Below are positions 21,238-30,659 of a stretch of 64,000 nucleotides of DNA, piece after piece (position 1 is the stretch's first letter; each line of letters begins with the position of its first letter). The translations under genes were made by a program, and so were the position numbers. The DNA comes from Anagrus nilaparvatae (taxonomy: Eukaryota; Arthropoda; Insecta; Hymenoptera; Mymaridae). The DNA lies in assembly GCA_022575985.1 (NCBI GenBank), contig JAKSXM010000129.1, positions 992,001-1,056,000 of the forward strand. The letters are read 5' to 3'. The notes below the pieces were generated by a model. It searched no databases. It worked only from the letters and a program-made list of their open reading frames with translations, and was not told where the DNA came from.

Positions 21238-22092
21238 CTATGGATTTATTATGGAAAATTTTCTGCCACTCGGTGACTTTGAATGGGTAGACTTAGAGTG
21301 CGTTGATTTATTGAACGTCCTTGACGATTCACCGGTGTAGTCTTCCAGCTTGTAGGTTGTAGGAAAAGTAGGATTAACTTTAACAATTTTGAAAAGTTTA
21401 GTTGACCAGTTGGGGGTGTAGCCCTTAGAAAAAACGTGTTTTAACTTGCTCACTCCCACTATTTGGTTTACTTTAAACTTTGGTTTTTTTCTCGGGACTG
21501 CTTCGTTGTTGTAAACGTGATTCAAAAGATATCATTCGTCCTTTTTGGTCACATTTTTGGGTTCCATACGTATGGTGCGATGGTACGAGGAATTGTATTC
21601 GTCGACTAATTTTTGTGAAACGCTAATGTACTCGTATTTACCAGATAAACTGAAATGCTTCCATATTTTTGTCTTGAGAGTACGATTAAGACGTTCCACA
21701 ATACTAGCTTTCATTACCGAACGAGTGGCGTAAAGAACTATGTTGAATTTTTCCATTAGAGCTTTAAATTTTGCGTTGAAATACTCCTTCCCTTCATCAC
21801 AATGCAAAAAACGGAGCTTGTACGAAATCGACTGTAAAATTTTTTCCATCTTCTTTGTAACTTCGTTCCCACTCTTAGACTTTAGAGCCTCCACCCAAGC
21901 ATATTTTGTAAAGGTATTGACCACAAAGAGAAATTCGAAACCCTTATTTTACTGAGAAAATTTCCTCATGTCTATGAGATCTGATTGAAAAATATCGTTT
22001 ATCGATTAAACGATAACCCGCCTCCTCGCAAATTTCCTCCTAGCTGGAGAATGTAGCTCCTCGACTATTTTTTTACGAACGAAATTGTTCAT
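21238..22092 (-). pseudogene. Maverick integrase (DDE, retroviral type), three stops, one frame
   Basis: From an ATG at 22092 one frame covers the whole protein, with stops at 22008-22006 (TAA), 21951-21949 (TAA) and 21534-21532. The N-terminus 'IVEELHSPARRKFARRRVI' is typical of Maverick integrases. The catalytic triad is present: Asp in 'QSDLIDM', Asp in 'HCDEGKEYFN' and Glu in 'IVERLNRTLK'. 'YNSSYHRTI' follows. A C-terminal chromo/SH3-like part 'FKVNQIVGVSK...WSTKLFKIVKV' ends the conserved region near 21310. There are no frameshifts, only nonsense changes. The enzyme family joins element ends to target DNA. Its 3' end abuts the truncated polymerase, tail to tail. Confidence 0.88.
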
Positions 22093-22429
22093 TGTTTCAA
22101 TAGAGATAATACCGTTGCGAATAGATTGCAAACTGATGCGATTATTAACGCTACCGAGGATATACACATGTCTGTTGTTTTAGATATTACAATTCTTGTT
22201 TACAAATTTGACAAGATTTAAATTGCACTTGATTCGTGGTGCAAAGCAACTCGTGCTTACCGCAAATATCTGAAGAAAAACTCATTGAAAATGTAAGTTG
22301 TTGTGACGACGACGACCAAAACAACGAGCAATACGTAAACTTTTTTATATTTGCATTGACCGTTGTGCAACTGATTTTCAATCAGTAGCACGTTAAATTA
22401 ATCTTAGCCCATCATCGTACTCGAAGACT
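22093..22429. other. Degraded stretch between integrase and RNase H-like gene
   Basis: A 64-codon minus-strand frame (22381-22187) has Cys pairs ('CGKHELLC', 'CQICKQEL') that hint at a zinc-binding remnant. I could not assign it. Confidence 0.4.
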
Positions 22430-22911
22430 TATCGTGGGTCAACTAAGAGAGGAGCCAAGCTCATAAAATTTTTCATGTGAAAAACGTTCCTCAGAGCGCA
22501 GACGTTGTTTTTTCTCGGTGATGTAAGCACGAGAATCCATTTCGAACATCCTTAATTTTGTAGGCGAGCCCGCAATTTTCGATATTTTGAACCTTTACGT
22601 CAAATTTTTCAAGAAATTTCATCTTTTCGTATCCTATTATGTGAATTACGAAAATGTCGTTTCTCTTCAAGCTATTTGAAAATTTTTTTCAATGTCTCTC
22701 GATAAGGAACGAAACCGGAAAACTAATGTAACCCGTGGTGGTTGCGGTAAACCCAATCGTTATTTTTCAAATCGTCATGGTTCCAATCGATTATCGGTCG
22801 GGACTCAAAAATGTAGTGAACGACTCGCGACTCTTCCGTCACGAGAGCAAATTCTTTGACCGAGTACCGCCCGTTGATTCTGTAAAACTGTAAATCCGCA
22901 AAGGCGGCCAT
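22430..22911 (-). pseudogene. Conserved Maverick-associated protein (possible RNase H-like fold), decayed
   Basis: ATG at 22911. It starts 'MAAFADLQFYRINGRYSVKEFALV', then 'WVYRNHHGLH', a stop, and a continuation in another frame with 'DIFVIHIIGYEKMKFLEKF' and 'CLHH...ALRNVFHMKNF'. This order (strand-like start, WxxRNHHGL, later a GxEKxxFL block, then a C..H...AL.N.. block) is what I remember of an uncharacterised insect family often found next to Mavericks. A nuclease-like fold is suggested by the general pattern and is not shown. At least one stop and one frameshift break it. Confidence 0.55.
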
Positions 22912-22923
22912 ATTGCACTAAAT

Positions 22924-23542
22924 TTATTTTTTTTCGACGATATTCTTTAGGGGATTATAGACTATGGATTCCTTGCAAACGGCAAGACAGTATGAGCTCA
23001 CGTTTTCGGAAGGTATGATTTCGTGAAAGTCCGCCTCAATCCGTAAATCTATGGCACCTGATTTCAAAACGGGTTCCATAAACATGCAATTAAACACAAA
23101 AATTGGATAATTTTTCAGAAAATTGTGAAAAGATATTGCGGAAATCCAAAAAGGCCTTATAGCGACACCCATTCCTAGCTTGTGCTTAATACCGATCAGT
23201 CCCAAAACCGTAGCTGCGGAAATTTTTTCACCTAGCGATGCGTCCCTTGCAAAAATACGAGCACGCGCAGCCTTGGCGAGGGTTTTATCCGCTGCGTGGC
23301 GATTCTTCAAGTCTTTGTTCTCGTGATAGGCCAAATCGTGATCAAACTAAGCCGAATCGAGTTTGTTTATCGGTTGAGAATTTGCGGCAACTCGAGGCTG
23401 AAATTTTGTCCCTGGGCCCTAATGCGAAAGAAAAAAATTTTTATCAATTTTTTTTAAATAAAAAATGAGAAATACTTACGCAATAATTGTACGAGGGTAA
23501 ATGTATCTCGTGCTTTAAACCACCCAAAAATCTGTTAAACAT
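22924..23542 (-). pseudogene. Minor capsid protein with parvovirus-like PLA2 motif, one stop
   Basis: Exon 1 is 23542-23480 (21 codons from ATG), the intron 23479-23419, and exon 2 runs from 23418 to the stop at 22924. Splicing brings a Tyr/Cys-rich end together with 'GPGTKF', the calcium-loop motif of phospholipase A2-like capsid proteins. 'HDLAYHENKD' then supplies the HDxxY catalytic motif. 'RIFARDASLGEKISA' and 'GIKHKLGMG' follow, as usual for this Maverick protein. The only lesion seen is a TAG at 23349-23347, five codons before the catalytic His. In parvoviruses this domain acts on membranes during entry; in Mavericks it marks a virion protein. Confidence 0.85.
23419..23479 (-). other. 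Putative intron in the PLA2-motif gene
   Basis: On the minus strand GTAAGT...TTTCTTTCGCATTAG, 61 bp, with a good polypyrimidine tract. Both splice sites fall exactly where the conserved frame needs them. Confidence 0.78.
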
Positions 23543-23622
23543 CCAGTACCCATAAAAGTTTCGAAACGACTAAAGGTTTGGTGCGAAATACGCGACGTAT
23601 AAATATCTCGTTGTTTGTAAAA

Positions 23623-24330
23623 ATGCAACCTTTACGAATACAAAATGTAAATTTCGATTTTTCGGGGGGAAAATTACCATCGAAAAATGGTGAGCCCATG
23701 GGCGATTCCGTAAGAATGCTCGTGATAGGGCGAAGTGGGTGTGGTAAATCTAATTTGTTTATGACGCTAATCAGGGCACTTTTTGGGCTTTGTTTCTTTT
23801 TCCTTTGTTTATTTGTTTATACGATAACTGCGTTTCAAGACAAGTAAGAGCTTTTGCGTCTAATTTTTAAAAAACTACGCGAAATCGAATTGTGCATTTT
23901 TTCCAAAGACCATAAAATCCCCCCTCCGTAAAAAGCCAAACGACATACTCTGATGGTTTTAGATGCCGTGCAATTACAGAATCAACGCGTTATACAAATG
24001 TACCTCTCGTTAGGTAGACATAAATGCCTGGATATTATATATCAAATTCAATCTTACGCAAACGTACAAAAACATAATTTGAGAGATAATTGCAACTGCT
24101 TGGTCATTTTTAGACAGGACGAACTCAATTTAAAGCACATTTTCGACGATCACGTAATGGGAGACATGAGTTTCAAACAGTTTCAACAGCTGTGCGAAAA
24201 ATCTTGGTCTCTTAAAACGCATGGATTTGCGGTCGTTATGAAAGATTTCACTAACGGTTTTAAATTACGGTTTTTATCGGTGCGGCTTCAATACGTTCGT
24301 ACGGTTTAACGAGAAAACGTGCAAAAAACG
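23623..24330 (+). pseudogene. FtsK/HerA-type packaging ATPase, decayed
   Basis: ATG at 23623, preferred over an earlier in-frame codon because 'LRIQNVNFDFSG' is the usual start. Walker A is 'GRSGCGKSN' (~23728). The middle (23790-23950) is out of frame. From 23953 the conserved C-terminal half reads: 'LMVLDAVQLQNQ' (Walker B area, with Ala where the family usually has an acidic residue), 'GRHKCLDIIYQIQSY', 'LRDNCNCLVIFRQDELN' and 'DHVMGDMSFKQF'. A frameshift near 24260 changes the last residues. The enzyme pumps DNA into the capsid in Mavericks, virophages and adintoviruses. Confidence 0.85.
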
Positions 24331-24387
24331 CAAATTTACAAACGATGCCCCGAGAAAAAAAAACAAAGAGTCGACGGAGAATAATAA

Positions 24388-24461
24388 GTAAATTTTTTTT
24401 GAGCTTTTTTAAAATTACGTTTTTTTAAAATTTTTGCAAATTTAAAAAAAATTTTTTTTAG
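24388..24461 (+). other. Putative intron before the WDDPNELV frame
   Basis: GTAAAT...ATTTTTTTTAG, 74 bp. The upstream exon is Lys-rich ('TNDAPRKKKNKES') and would join in frame to the 'MRVAKLIETKRK' region. Confidence 0.55.
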
Positions 24462-24462
24462 T

Positions 24463-25431
24463 ATGCGAGTTGCCAAACTAATAGAAACCAAGCGGAAAAA
24501 TATCAGAAAAAAATTATTAAAAGAACACGATGCAAAAATTTTACAAATGATTAATAAGACTTAAGCTCTTATCGAACCCTTGCAGACTTTGGCTGAAAAT
24601 AAAAAAATAAAAAATATTAATCCAAATTTATCGATTGACAAATACGAGGATGAGGGCGAGGAGGAGGAGGTGTTGGAGGATGAAGGGGAGGTGGTGGCGG
24701 GGGAGGAAGAAAAAGAGTCGATCGAACTCGATTTAATGGATTTTTAAGAGAGCGTTGAAGATTGAGCTTCGAAAAGAAAAGCCCCCAATTCCAGTTTCAT
24801 CCACGGTGAATCCATCGTTGAACATAGTCCCAAGAGAATAGCATACAGTCACGTTGGTGGAGTGGGGCCTATAGCGATAAAAATCGCGGACAATTTGGCC
24901 CAAAATCCGTTGAATCTATGACGACGTGTTTGGCCCTCAATTTGTAGGGGATGCAAGATTCTTGGGGTCCAAAAAAATAGTCGTAAACCCCTTCTCATAG
25001 GATCGAGAAATTTTAAAGGCACGGAAGGACTGTTCAATCTGATTTATTACAAAAAACTTGAACGTCCATTTTCGAACGAAGATGAATAAACTTATAAAAA
25101 AATTATGTTTTACACAAATTTTTATCGAACCGGTGGTGATCCGAGAGTGAGGATAATGGCGTCGAAAGGGGAAAAATATACTCAATTGATAAAAAAATTT
25201 GTCAAAGCAGGTTCCTCAGCCACAGAAACCGTCAACCCTTTGGGTAAAGGAGTAAAACTGATGACATTTAAAAAAAATTCCTCCAAAAATTACGTTTATT
25301 GGGACGATCCCAACGAATTAGTTTCTCGATTAAGACTCTTGACCGCTGAATCACAAGCTGGCAACACTAGCGTCCAAAATAAGATTTTTGAAATTATCGA
25401 GGAACTTGAGGAATCTGGATATATATATTGA
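24463..25431 (+). pseudogene. Maverick-associated 'WDDPNELV' protein, one frame with five stops
   Basis: A single frame of 323 codons from 24463 to 25431 with stops at 24562 (TAA), 24745 (TAA), 24763 (TGA), 24919 (TGA) and 25087 (TAA) and no frameshift. The N-terminus is a basic coiled region ('KLIETKRKNIRKKLL'). An acidic Glu-rich middle (~24650-24720) follows. 'GTEGLFNLIYYKK' and the C-terminal block 'YVYWDDPNELVSRLRLL...AGN' are hallmarks I recognise from a protein common in insect Mavericks. Its role is not known to me. It sits directly downstream of the ATPase on the same strand. Confidence 0.72.
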
Positions 25432-26409
25432 TACGTTCCAGTCTCAAAAATTCTCAAGATTTTTTAACCCTGAGTCGCAGAATCGCTCATATGAAAGAAA
25501 AACTCGCTAGTTTAGGACCCGAAAGCTATAGCAATGTTAAAGCGAAATTGGACACCATCGATAAAACTTTGGGATTAAATTCTAATAACGATAAAAACAG
25601 TAAAGATTTACCGTAATCCCGGGTCAAAGATTATGTAGCTACCTAATTCCCAAAACTTGGTGAAAAGGTAGATTTTTTGGATCATTTGGTCAGATTTTTG
25701 TCGGAAAAGGGTAAAATTTTAACGTTAAATGAGAAAAAAAGAAATATCCCGAAAAATAGTTGCCAAAATTAGGAGAACGTTTGGATTTTTTGGAACAACA
25801 TTTGGGGGTGAAAGGGGATGAAAAAGAGTTGACGTATACAAAGATCAAAGATGCCGTCAAGAATCAGATCCCAGCGATCGGTGAAAAAGTAGATTTTTTG
25901 GATCATTTTGTCGGATTTACTTCGGAAAAAGGAAAAACTTTGACGTTGGATGAAAAAAAAAGAAATACCCCGAAAAATGGATACCACGATTAGGACAACG
26001 TTTGGATTTTTTGGAAAATCACTTAGGATTGGAAGCGAATGAAAAGGACTTTCCATACAGTACGATAAAAGAGACCGTTAAAAATAAAATCTCTAAAATT
26101 CTTAAAAAAATTGATTTTTTAGAAATTTTTTTAGGGATTTCAGAGAAAACTTTTACGGAGCATCAAAAAAAAATATATTCCGAAAAATGGATTCCTAAAT
26201 TAGTCGGGAGATTGGATTTTTTAGAACAAATCATTGGTGTTGGACAGCAGCAGCAGCAGCAGCAACAAGGTGAAAAACAAAAAGATTCTGAATTTTCAAC
26301 GTATTCAAAAATGCAAACGTACCTCAAAGGACATATACCGGATATTGGTTTACGCTTGGTCGCTATGGAAGACATTTTACAAATAAAAAAGAAAAAAAAA
26401 ACAGAATAA
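25428..26409 (+). pseudogene. Repeat-built 'DFLE' protein, probably fibrous, frameshifted
   Basis: Starts overlapping the last codon and stop of the previous gene. Three frames together encode alternating modules: '(I/L)GEKVDFLDHFVGF...SEKGKTLTLDEKK' and 'KLGERLDFLEQHLG...DEKELTYTKIKDAVKNQIP'. The DNA period is about 221 bp (25668 versus 25889), close to 74 residues. At least five DFL(E/D) modules are visible, ending with a CAG-type Gln run near 26250 and 'IGLRLVAMEDIL'. The heptad-like spacing suggests coiled coils. I do not recognise the family. By position it could be a virion fibre or other structural protein, but that is inference. Frameshifts lie near 25640-25760 and 25990. Confidence 0.6.
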
Positions 26410-26940
26410 AAAATTTTGTATGAAAAAATAATAAATTTTTTTTTTTAAATCAAAATGTGAGTGGTATTTTTTCAAATAAACCAATACAAATTTTTGTTTT
26501 TTTAATTTTTATTATATTTTTTGTTTTTTTAAAAAAATAGTACATGTTTTATTTCAAATTCATACATTGGTTTGATAATATTTTTTTTGTTTTTTTTTAA
26601 AATAGCACATGTTTTATTTCAAATTCATACATTGTTTAAATTTTTTCTGCAATACATTGAATAATAAATTTTCCATAATAAACATTCTATGTTTAAAATG
26701 AATAGTATTTAAAAACCTTTCATTTTTACGATTTTCACAATTATATATATATATTTTATTGTAATATTTTCATTAAAGGTTACACGTTTTTTTTATAATT
26801 TTTTACACAAAGCGATAAGAAAATCAAAGTGCATCATTAATAATTTCAATTCAACCCTTTCTCGAGTACAAGAGAGCAAGAGCTTTTTCGCAACTCGGTT
26901 TTATTGGTTGAAACTGAGTATGGGTAATTTTCAAAATCGT
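26410..26940. other. AT-rich stretch with a short direct repeat
   Basis: No gene. 'catgttttatttcaaattca' occurs twice about 63 bp apart (near 26543 and 26608). Confidence 0.6.
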
Positions 26941-27189
26941 TCAAAACACTTTGATTTTTGAAATTTGTTCTTCCATGCGAAACATACATTTTTCGATATA
27001 TGGTATCCATGACACTAATTTGTCAAACGTGGTGTAATACATAGAGACGTAAAATTCTTTCTGAATTAATTTATAGCAATAACTCGATTCGTTTTTGACT
27101 CGTTCCACTGAAATATCCTCAATGTTCAAAACTGCATCCGGACCGTTGATGGAGTCAAATTTCACCAAAACGTCTCTTAAGAAAATCAC
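26941..27189 (-). CDS. Small unassigned frame in the Maverick block
   Basis: 82 codons from an ATG at 27189. The frame stays open upstream to a stop in 'gacttaaatttcc' near 27226. The composition is protein-like ('VLNIEDISVERVKNESSYCYK', 'MYYTTFDKLVSWIPYIEKCM'). I do not recognise it. The matching base composition and its place next to the Maverick genes suggest it belongs to the element. Confidence 0.4.
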   Translation of the reverse strand: MIFLRDVLVKFDSINGPDAVLNIEDISVERVKNESSYCYKLIQKEFYVSMYYTTFDKLVSWIPYIEKCMFRMEEQISKIKVF

Positions 27190-27552
27190 CCTACCTTCCT
27201 TATGGTTAAGTAAATGACCTTCGACTTAAATTTCCTTGTCGACGTTTATCCCAACCAGTAAGTAAGTCGAAGATGAGAGGTTAAAAATTCTGGTGTGAAC
27301 CAATACCCTATAAAAAACGTTTTGCGATATTTTTATTTTTTTTATTTTTTTAAAACTTGTATTTTTTCTCTTTTAAAACTTACATTTTTTCTCATTTTTT
27401 TTTGCAACTTTTTATCTCCAAAATAATCGAACACGTCGAGATTTTGTACAAAACTAACGTTCACGCATCGATATCCAGTCGTTATGCGTGGGCGAGGGTT
27501 GAAAAAAATACGTTAAGCACTTGAAACAAACGTTAAGAGGGGTGGGTTACAA
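27190..27552. other. Non-coding stretch between two small frames
   Basis: A T-rich tract at 27328-27415 with 'aaaacttgtattttttctc' and a near copy. No gene seen. Confidence 0.45.
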
Positions 27553-27770
27553 TTAATCATCATTTTCATCCTTGGCGTCCTCGTCAAAACTCTCAAACTT
27601 TGTTGGCATTTGTCTGATAAGTTTTAATAGAAATTCGTCCATCCCATAATCACAAGTTGCGTGAACGTTTTTGAAAAAATAATTATTCGCTTTTTCTGAC
27701 CAAGTGAATTCATCGAATTCGTAAAATCCCTCCTCGAATTCGATAAAAAATTTAATTTCTAAGATAAGAG
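27553..27770 (-). CDS. Small acidic frame, unassigned
   Basis: On the minus strand an open frame of about 70 codons ends at TAA 27555-27553. It reads 'FFIEFEEGFYEFDEFTWSEK', then 'CDYGMDEFLLKLIRQMP', then an acidic tail 'FDEDAKDENDD'. A possible acceptor 'tcttatcttag' lies just upstream, so this may be a last exon. No family recognised. Confidence 0.35.
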
Positions 27771-28406
27771 TGCAAACTCAGGGCGTTGGTGAGTTCATTT
27801 TTTTTTATTACACATTTTTTAATTATAGATGCACATATCGTTATGGAAATAAACATCCTTATTTCAATTTTTCTAACGTTTGTGCTAAATATTAGACAAC
27901 TCATTGGGAGATAATTTTAAAAACAATAACAATTATTTGTATAATTTTTTCAATTACCGACCAACTCAATTTACCTAGGACAAATTGCAATTTTTTCCAT
28001 TTTTTTATAATGATTATTATTTTTTTCCCTAGGTAAATTGGTTAGTCGGAAATTAAAAAAATATTTTTCCTAATGCTTTTATATTATTTTTTTTATACTT
28101 ATAATTTAAAAAAAAAATATCGCACCGATTTTTTTACTAATAAAAAATTGTAATTTTCATATCAATCGAGTGCGATTATGTTATAATTTTTTGTACGCTT
28201 TTTTTATTTAATTAATGCTAAAAATGATGCAATAAATATTTTTTTATACATATAAAAAAATGTAATGGTTATTGAATTTAATTTACTAGTAAAAAAATTT
28301 TTTACAATAACGATTCTAGTAAATTAGATACGATAATTGAATGAAATCTGATACAAATTCTCTCCCGTCTCCTTTATCTTGCAAACAGGATTCAAACATT
28401 CTAACC
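27771..28406. other. AT-rich stretch with a short palindrome
   Basis: No gene. 'accgaccaactcaatttaccta' near 27957 and its approximate reverse complement near 28030 could pair. Confidence 0.5.
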
Positions 28407-29232
28407 CCTTATTGCATTGGAAAATTGCAAATGGTTCGATTTTCTTCAAACTTTTGGAATCAATAGTTTAAGAGATTTTGAAACGATGTCTTATGGAAAA
28501 ATCGGAAATATTCATTCCCTTTTGAGATACGGAAGCTAGAAGTGTAATAAAGTTAAAAAATTAATTTGCTGATAAAGAAGACGTAAGTAAAAGTTTTGCT
28601 TGTAGGGATTACCGTATGAATCAAGATTGGGTTTCAATATGTTTTATGGGTCACTGATTATATTAATGATGTTCCTTTGGGATTAGTGACGACCATAATC
28701 GACTTTATCCTCCATAATATCGTAAAGTTTGAGTTATGATGTAAGCATTTATGATTAGTACTTAGAAACCCTTAAAAGGGCCATTTTTGCCCTTTAATGG
28801 CTAACACATACGTTTGGGTCTTTAGGACCATCATTATTGGAATCAGTTACCCAAAAAACGTATAGTTTGAGTTATGATGTAAGCATTTATGATTTGTACT
28901 TAGAAACCCTTAAAAGGGCCATTTTCGCCCTTAAGGGCTAACAAATACGTTTTGGTTTTTAGGAACATCATTATTAGAATCAGTGACCCATAAAACATAT
29001 TGAAATCCAATCTTGATTCAGACGGTAATCCCTACAAGAAAAATCTTTTTCTTACTTCTTCTATATCAGAAAAATAATTTTTTAACTTTTTCAAACTTCT
29101 AGCCTCCGTATCTCAAAAGAAAATGAATATTTCCGATTTTTCCATAAGACATTTTCGTTTCAAAATCTCTTGAACTATCGATTGCCAAAGCTTGAAGAAA
29201 ATCGCACCATTTGCAATTTTCCAATGCTATTG
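28407..29232. mobile_element. Foldback-type repeat with tandem repeats in the loop
   Basis: The arms 28407-28658 and 28979-29232 are imperfect inverted copies (for instance 'gattttgaaacgatgtctta' versus its reverse complement near 29145). The loop holds two direct units of 138 bp, starting at 28721 and 28859, with 'gtttgagttatgatgtaagc'. No coding potential. Confidence 0.8.
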
Positions 29233-29313
29233 GTGCGGGATCCTTTCATCCAATTCTGAATCAAAAAAAAAAAAAATTTTAAATCATCTTAAAAATTATT
29301 AAACTGTAAAAAA

Positions 29314-29523
29314 TTACGTACTTGCTTTTTTGACACGGATGCCTTTGTTGAGGTGAATACATTTAAAACATTTCTCCTCATGTGAACAATCCGAATCAAT
29401 ATTACACCTTATTGAATTTTTCACCTCACTCGCAAATATGAAATACGTGCAAAAAATTATCAAAATTAAGAATTTAAAAAACATCTTTTTTCGATAAAAG
29501 TAAACGACGACTAATTTTTTCAA
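29314..29523 (-). CDS. Small secreted Cys-rich peptide, hypothetical
   Basis: 69 codons. A hydrophobic signal-like segment (second Met: 'MFFKFLILIIFCTYFIFASE') is followed by a short mature part with the pattern C-x5-C-x6-C-x2-C ('RCNIDSDCSHEEKCFKC'). This resembles small secreted Cys-rich peptides (knottin or NCR-like) in general form. The frame ends near a possible donor 'gcaagtacgt', so more Cys could lie in another exon. It may be a chance frame, and no function is claimed. Confidence 0.3.
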   Translation of the reverse strand: MKKLVVVYFYRKKMFFKFLILIIFCTYFIFASEVKNSIRCNIDSDCSHEEKCFKCIHLNKGIRVKKAST

Positions 29524-30659
29524 AAATGTTTCCTATATTTATATTTAAAAAAAACCCTTTCACTTTTAAATAAAATTGAAAGTAGTTTTTCCTATAAAAC
29601 TACTTTGAAAAAAAAATACTTACAAAATAGTTTTTGTTGATGTAAATAATCAATTATACACAACTTCGTTGCAAAAATCTTTAATTACGCGAGCGATATT
29701 TTATACATGTAAACAACATATTTTGAAATTCTTTCGTAAACGCATTAACATGATAAAAAAAATAACAATTTGCATTTTTTATAAAATTAACTATTTTTAA
29801 ATTTTTTAATAATTATAAAAAATAATAATAATAATGATATAACATTAGCTTAATGCATTTTTAATAAAAAATAAATATATCATTTAAATTCTTTCGCGAT
29901 TGCGTAAATATCATAAAAAATAATTAATTGATCATTGCATTTTATTACACGCGAAATTATTCTCATTACGCGCAAAACATAAAATTTAATCCTCATACGC
30001 ATAAAAAATAAAATTTAATAATGTATACATATGGTTTAAAAAAATTTAGGGTGGGGGTTAAACATACATTTTTGAAAAAAATTCTTCTATAAAAAATTCG
30101 TCTATAAAAATTTAAAAAAGCAGCTGCCTAGTCTTCCTTAAAGAGAGGGCGTGACTTAAAAAACAACGAAATTTTTTCATTTAATCTGTTTATCTTATTT
30201 TTTCATAAATCTCATTATACTATAATTCGATTTATGATTTTTCATAATTTAAAAAATATCATTATTAAAAAATGTATTATTTTCATTTTTTAAAACACTT
30301 TTGACACGAGTGTTTTTCTCCAGTATGTATACATCAACAGAGTTTCTAGAAAATACATTTTTTAACACACGAAACAGATTACAGTAAAAAAAGTTTTTAA
30401 AATTTTTATAAAAATTTAAAAAAATAATTACCCTCGCAAAAAATTGATTTAAATATTTTTTATTTAAAACAATTTGAAATAATAATCATTTCAATTCAAT
30501 TTTTTGAATTTGTGACATCATTTAATACGCATCCGTAAAAATCGTGTATTTCATCCAGCGAGTAACGACACCAACGAAATTTTCGAGAATGCATAATACA
30601 CAGGCTATATATATATTTATCTCTATATATTATAAAGTTATAACCACTGCCGCTGCTGC
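29524..30659. other. AT-rich stretch without genes
   Basis: Only A/T-rich simple sequence and a (cgctgctgc)-like patch at its right edge were seen. Confidence 0.5.

Larger units (their letters stand above)
19281..21340 (+). pseudogene. Protein-primed DNA polymerase B (Maverick type), truncated
   Basis: Recognisable parts in order: an N-terminal region with a CX2C...HX4C zinc finger (~19700-19760); exonuclease motif I in 'FVIYADSEA' (~19855); a second Cys/His cluster, CX2C then CX2HDH (~20205-20270); exonuclease motif II split by an intron (20405-20495); 'DLYLKLDVLLLADIFE' (~20920); and motif A 'DVNNLYG' (~21226). Motifs B and C are absent, because the gene breaks off near 21310 against the oppositely oriented integrase. 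Lesions include frameshifts near 19940, 20365 and 20715, a TAG near 20024 and TAA at 21038. No credible ATG was found. Family members replicate the element from a protein primer. Confidence 0.85.
19254..27770. mobile_element. Maverick/Polinton (adintovirus-like) element, decayed
   Basis: A block of at least seven genes typical of Mavericks. Plus strand: DNA polymerase B, then further on packaging ATPase, the WDDPNELV protein and the DFLE repeat protein. Minus strand: integrase, an RNase H-like family protein, the PLA2-motif minor capsid protein and two small frames near 27 kb. These large DNA transposons overlap with the virus group called adintoviruses. No major capsid protein, no adenovirus-type protease and no terminal inverted repeat pair was found, so the block is incomplete. 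The limits given are those of recognisable coding DNA, not true ends. Confidence 0.88.

Noticed and set aside
24610..24750. Glu-rich stretch as a separate acidic gene
   Set aside because: It lies in the same frame as the WDDPNELV protein and fits as its acidic middle part.
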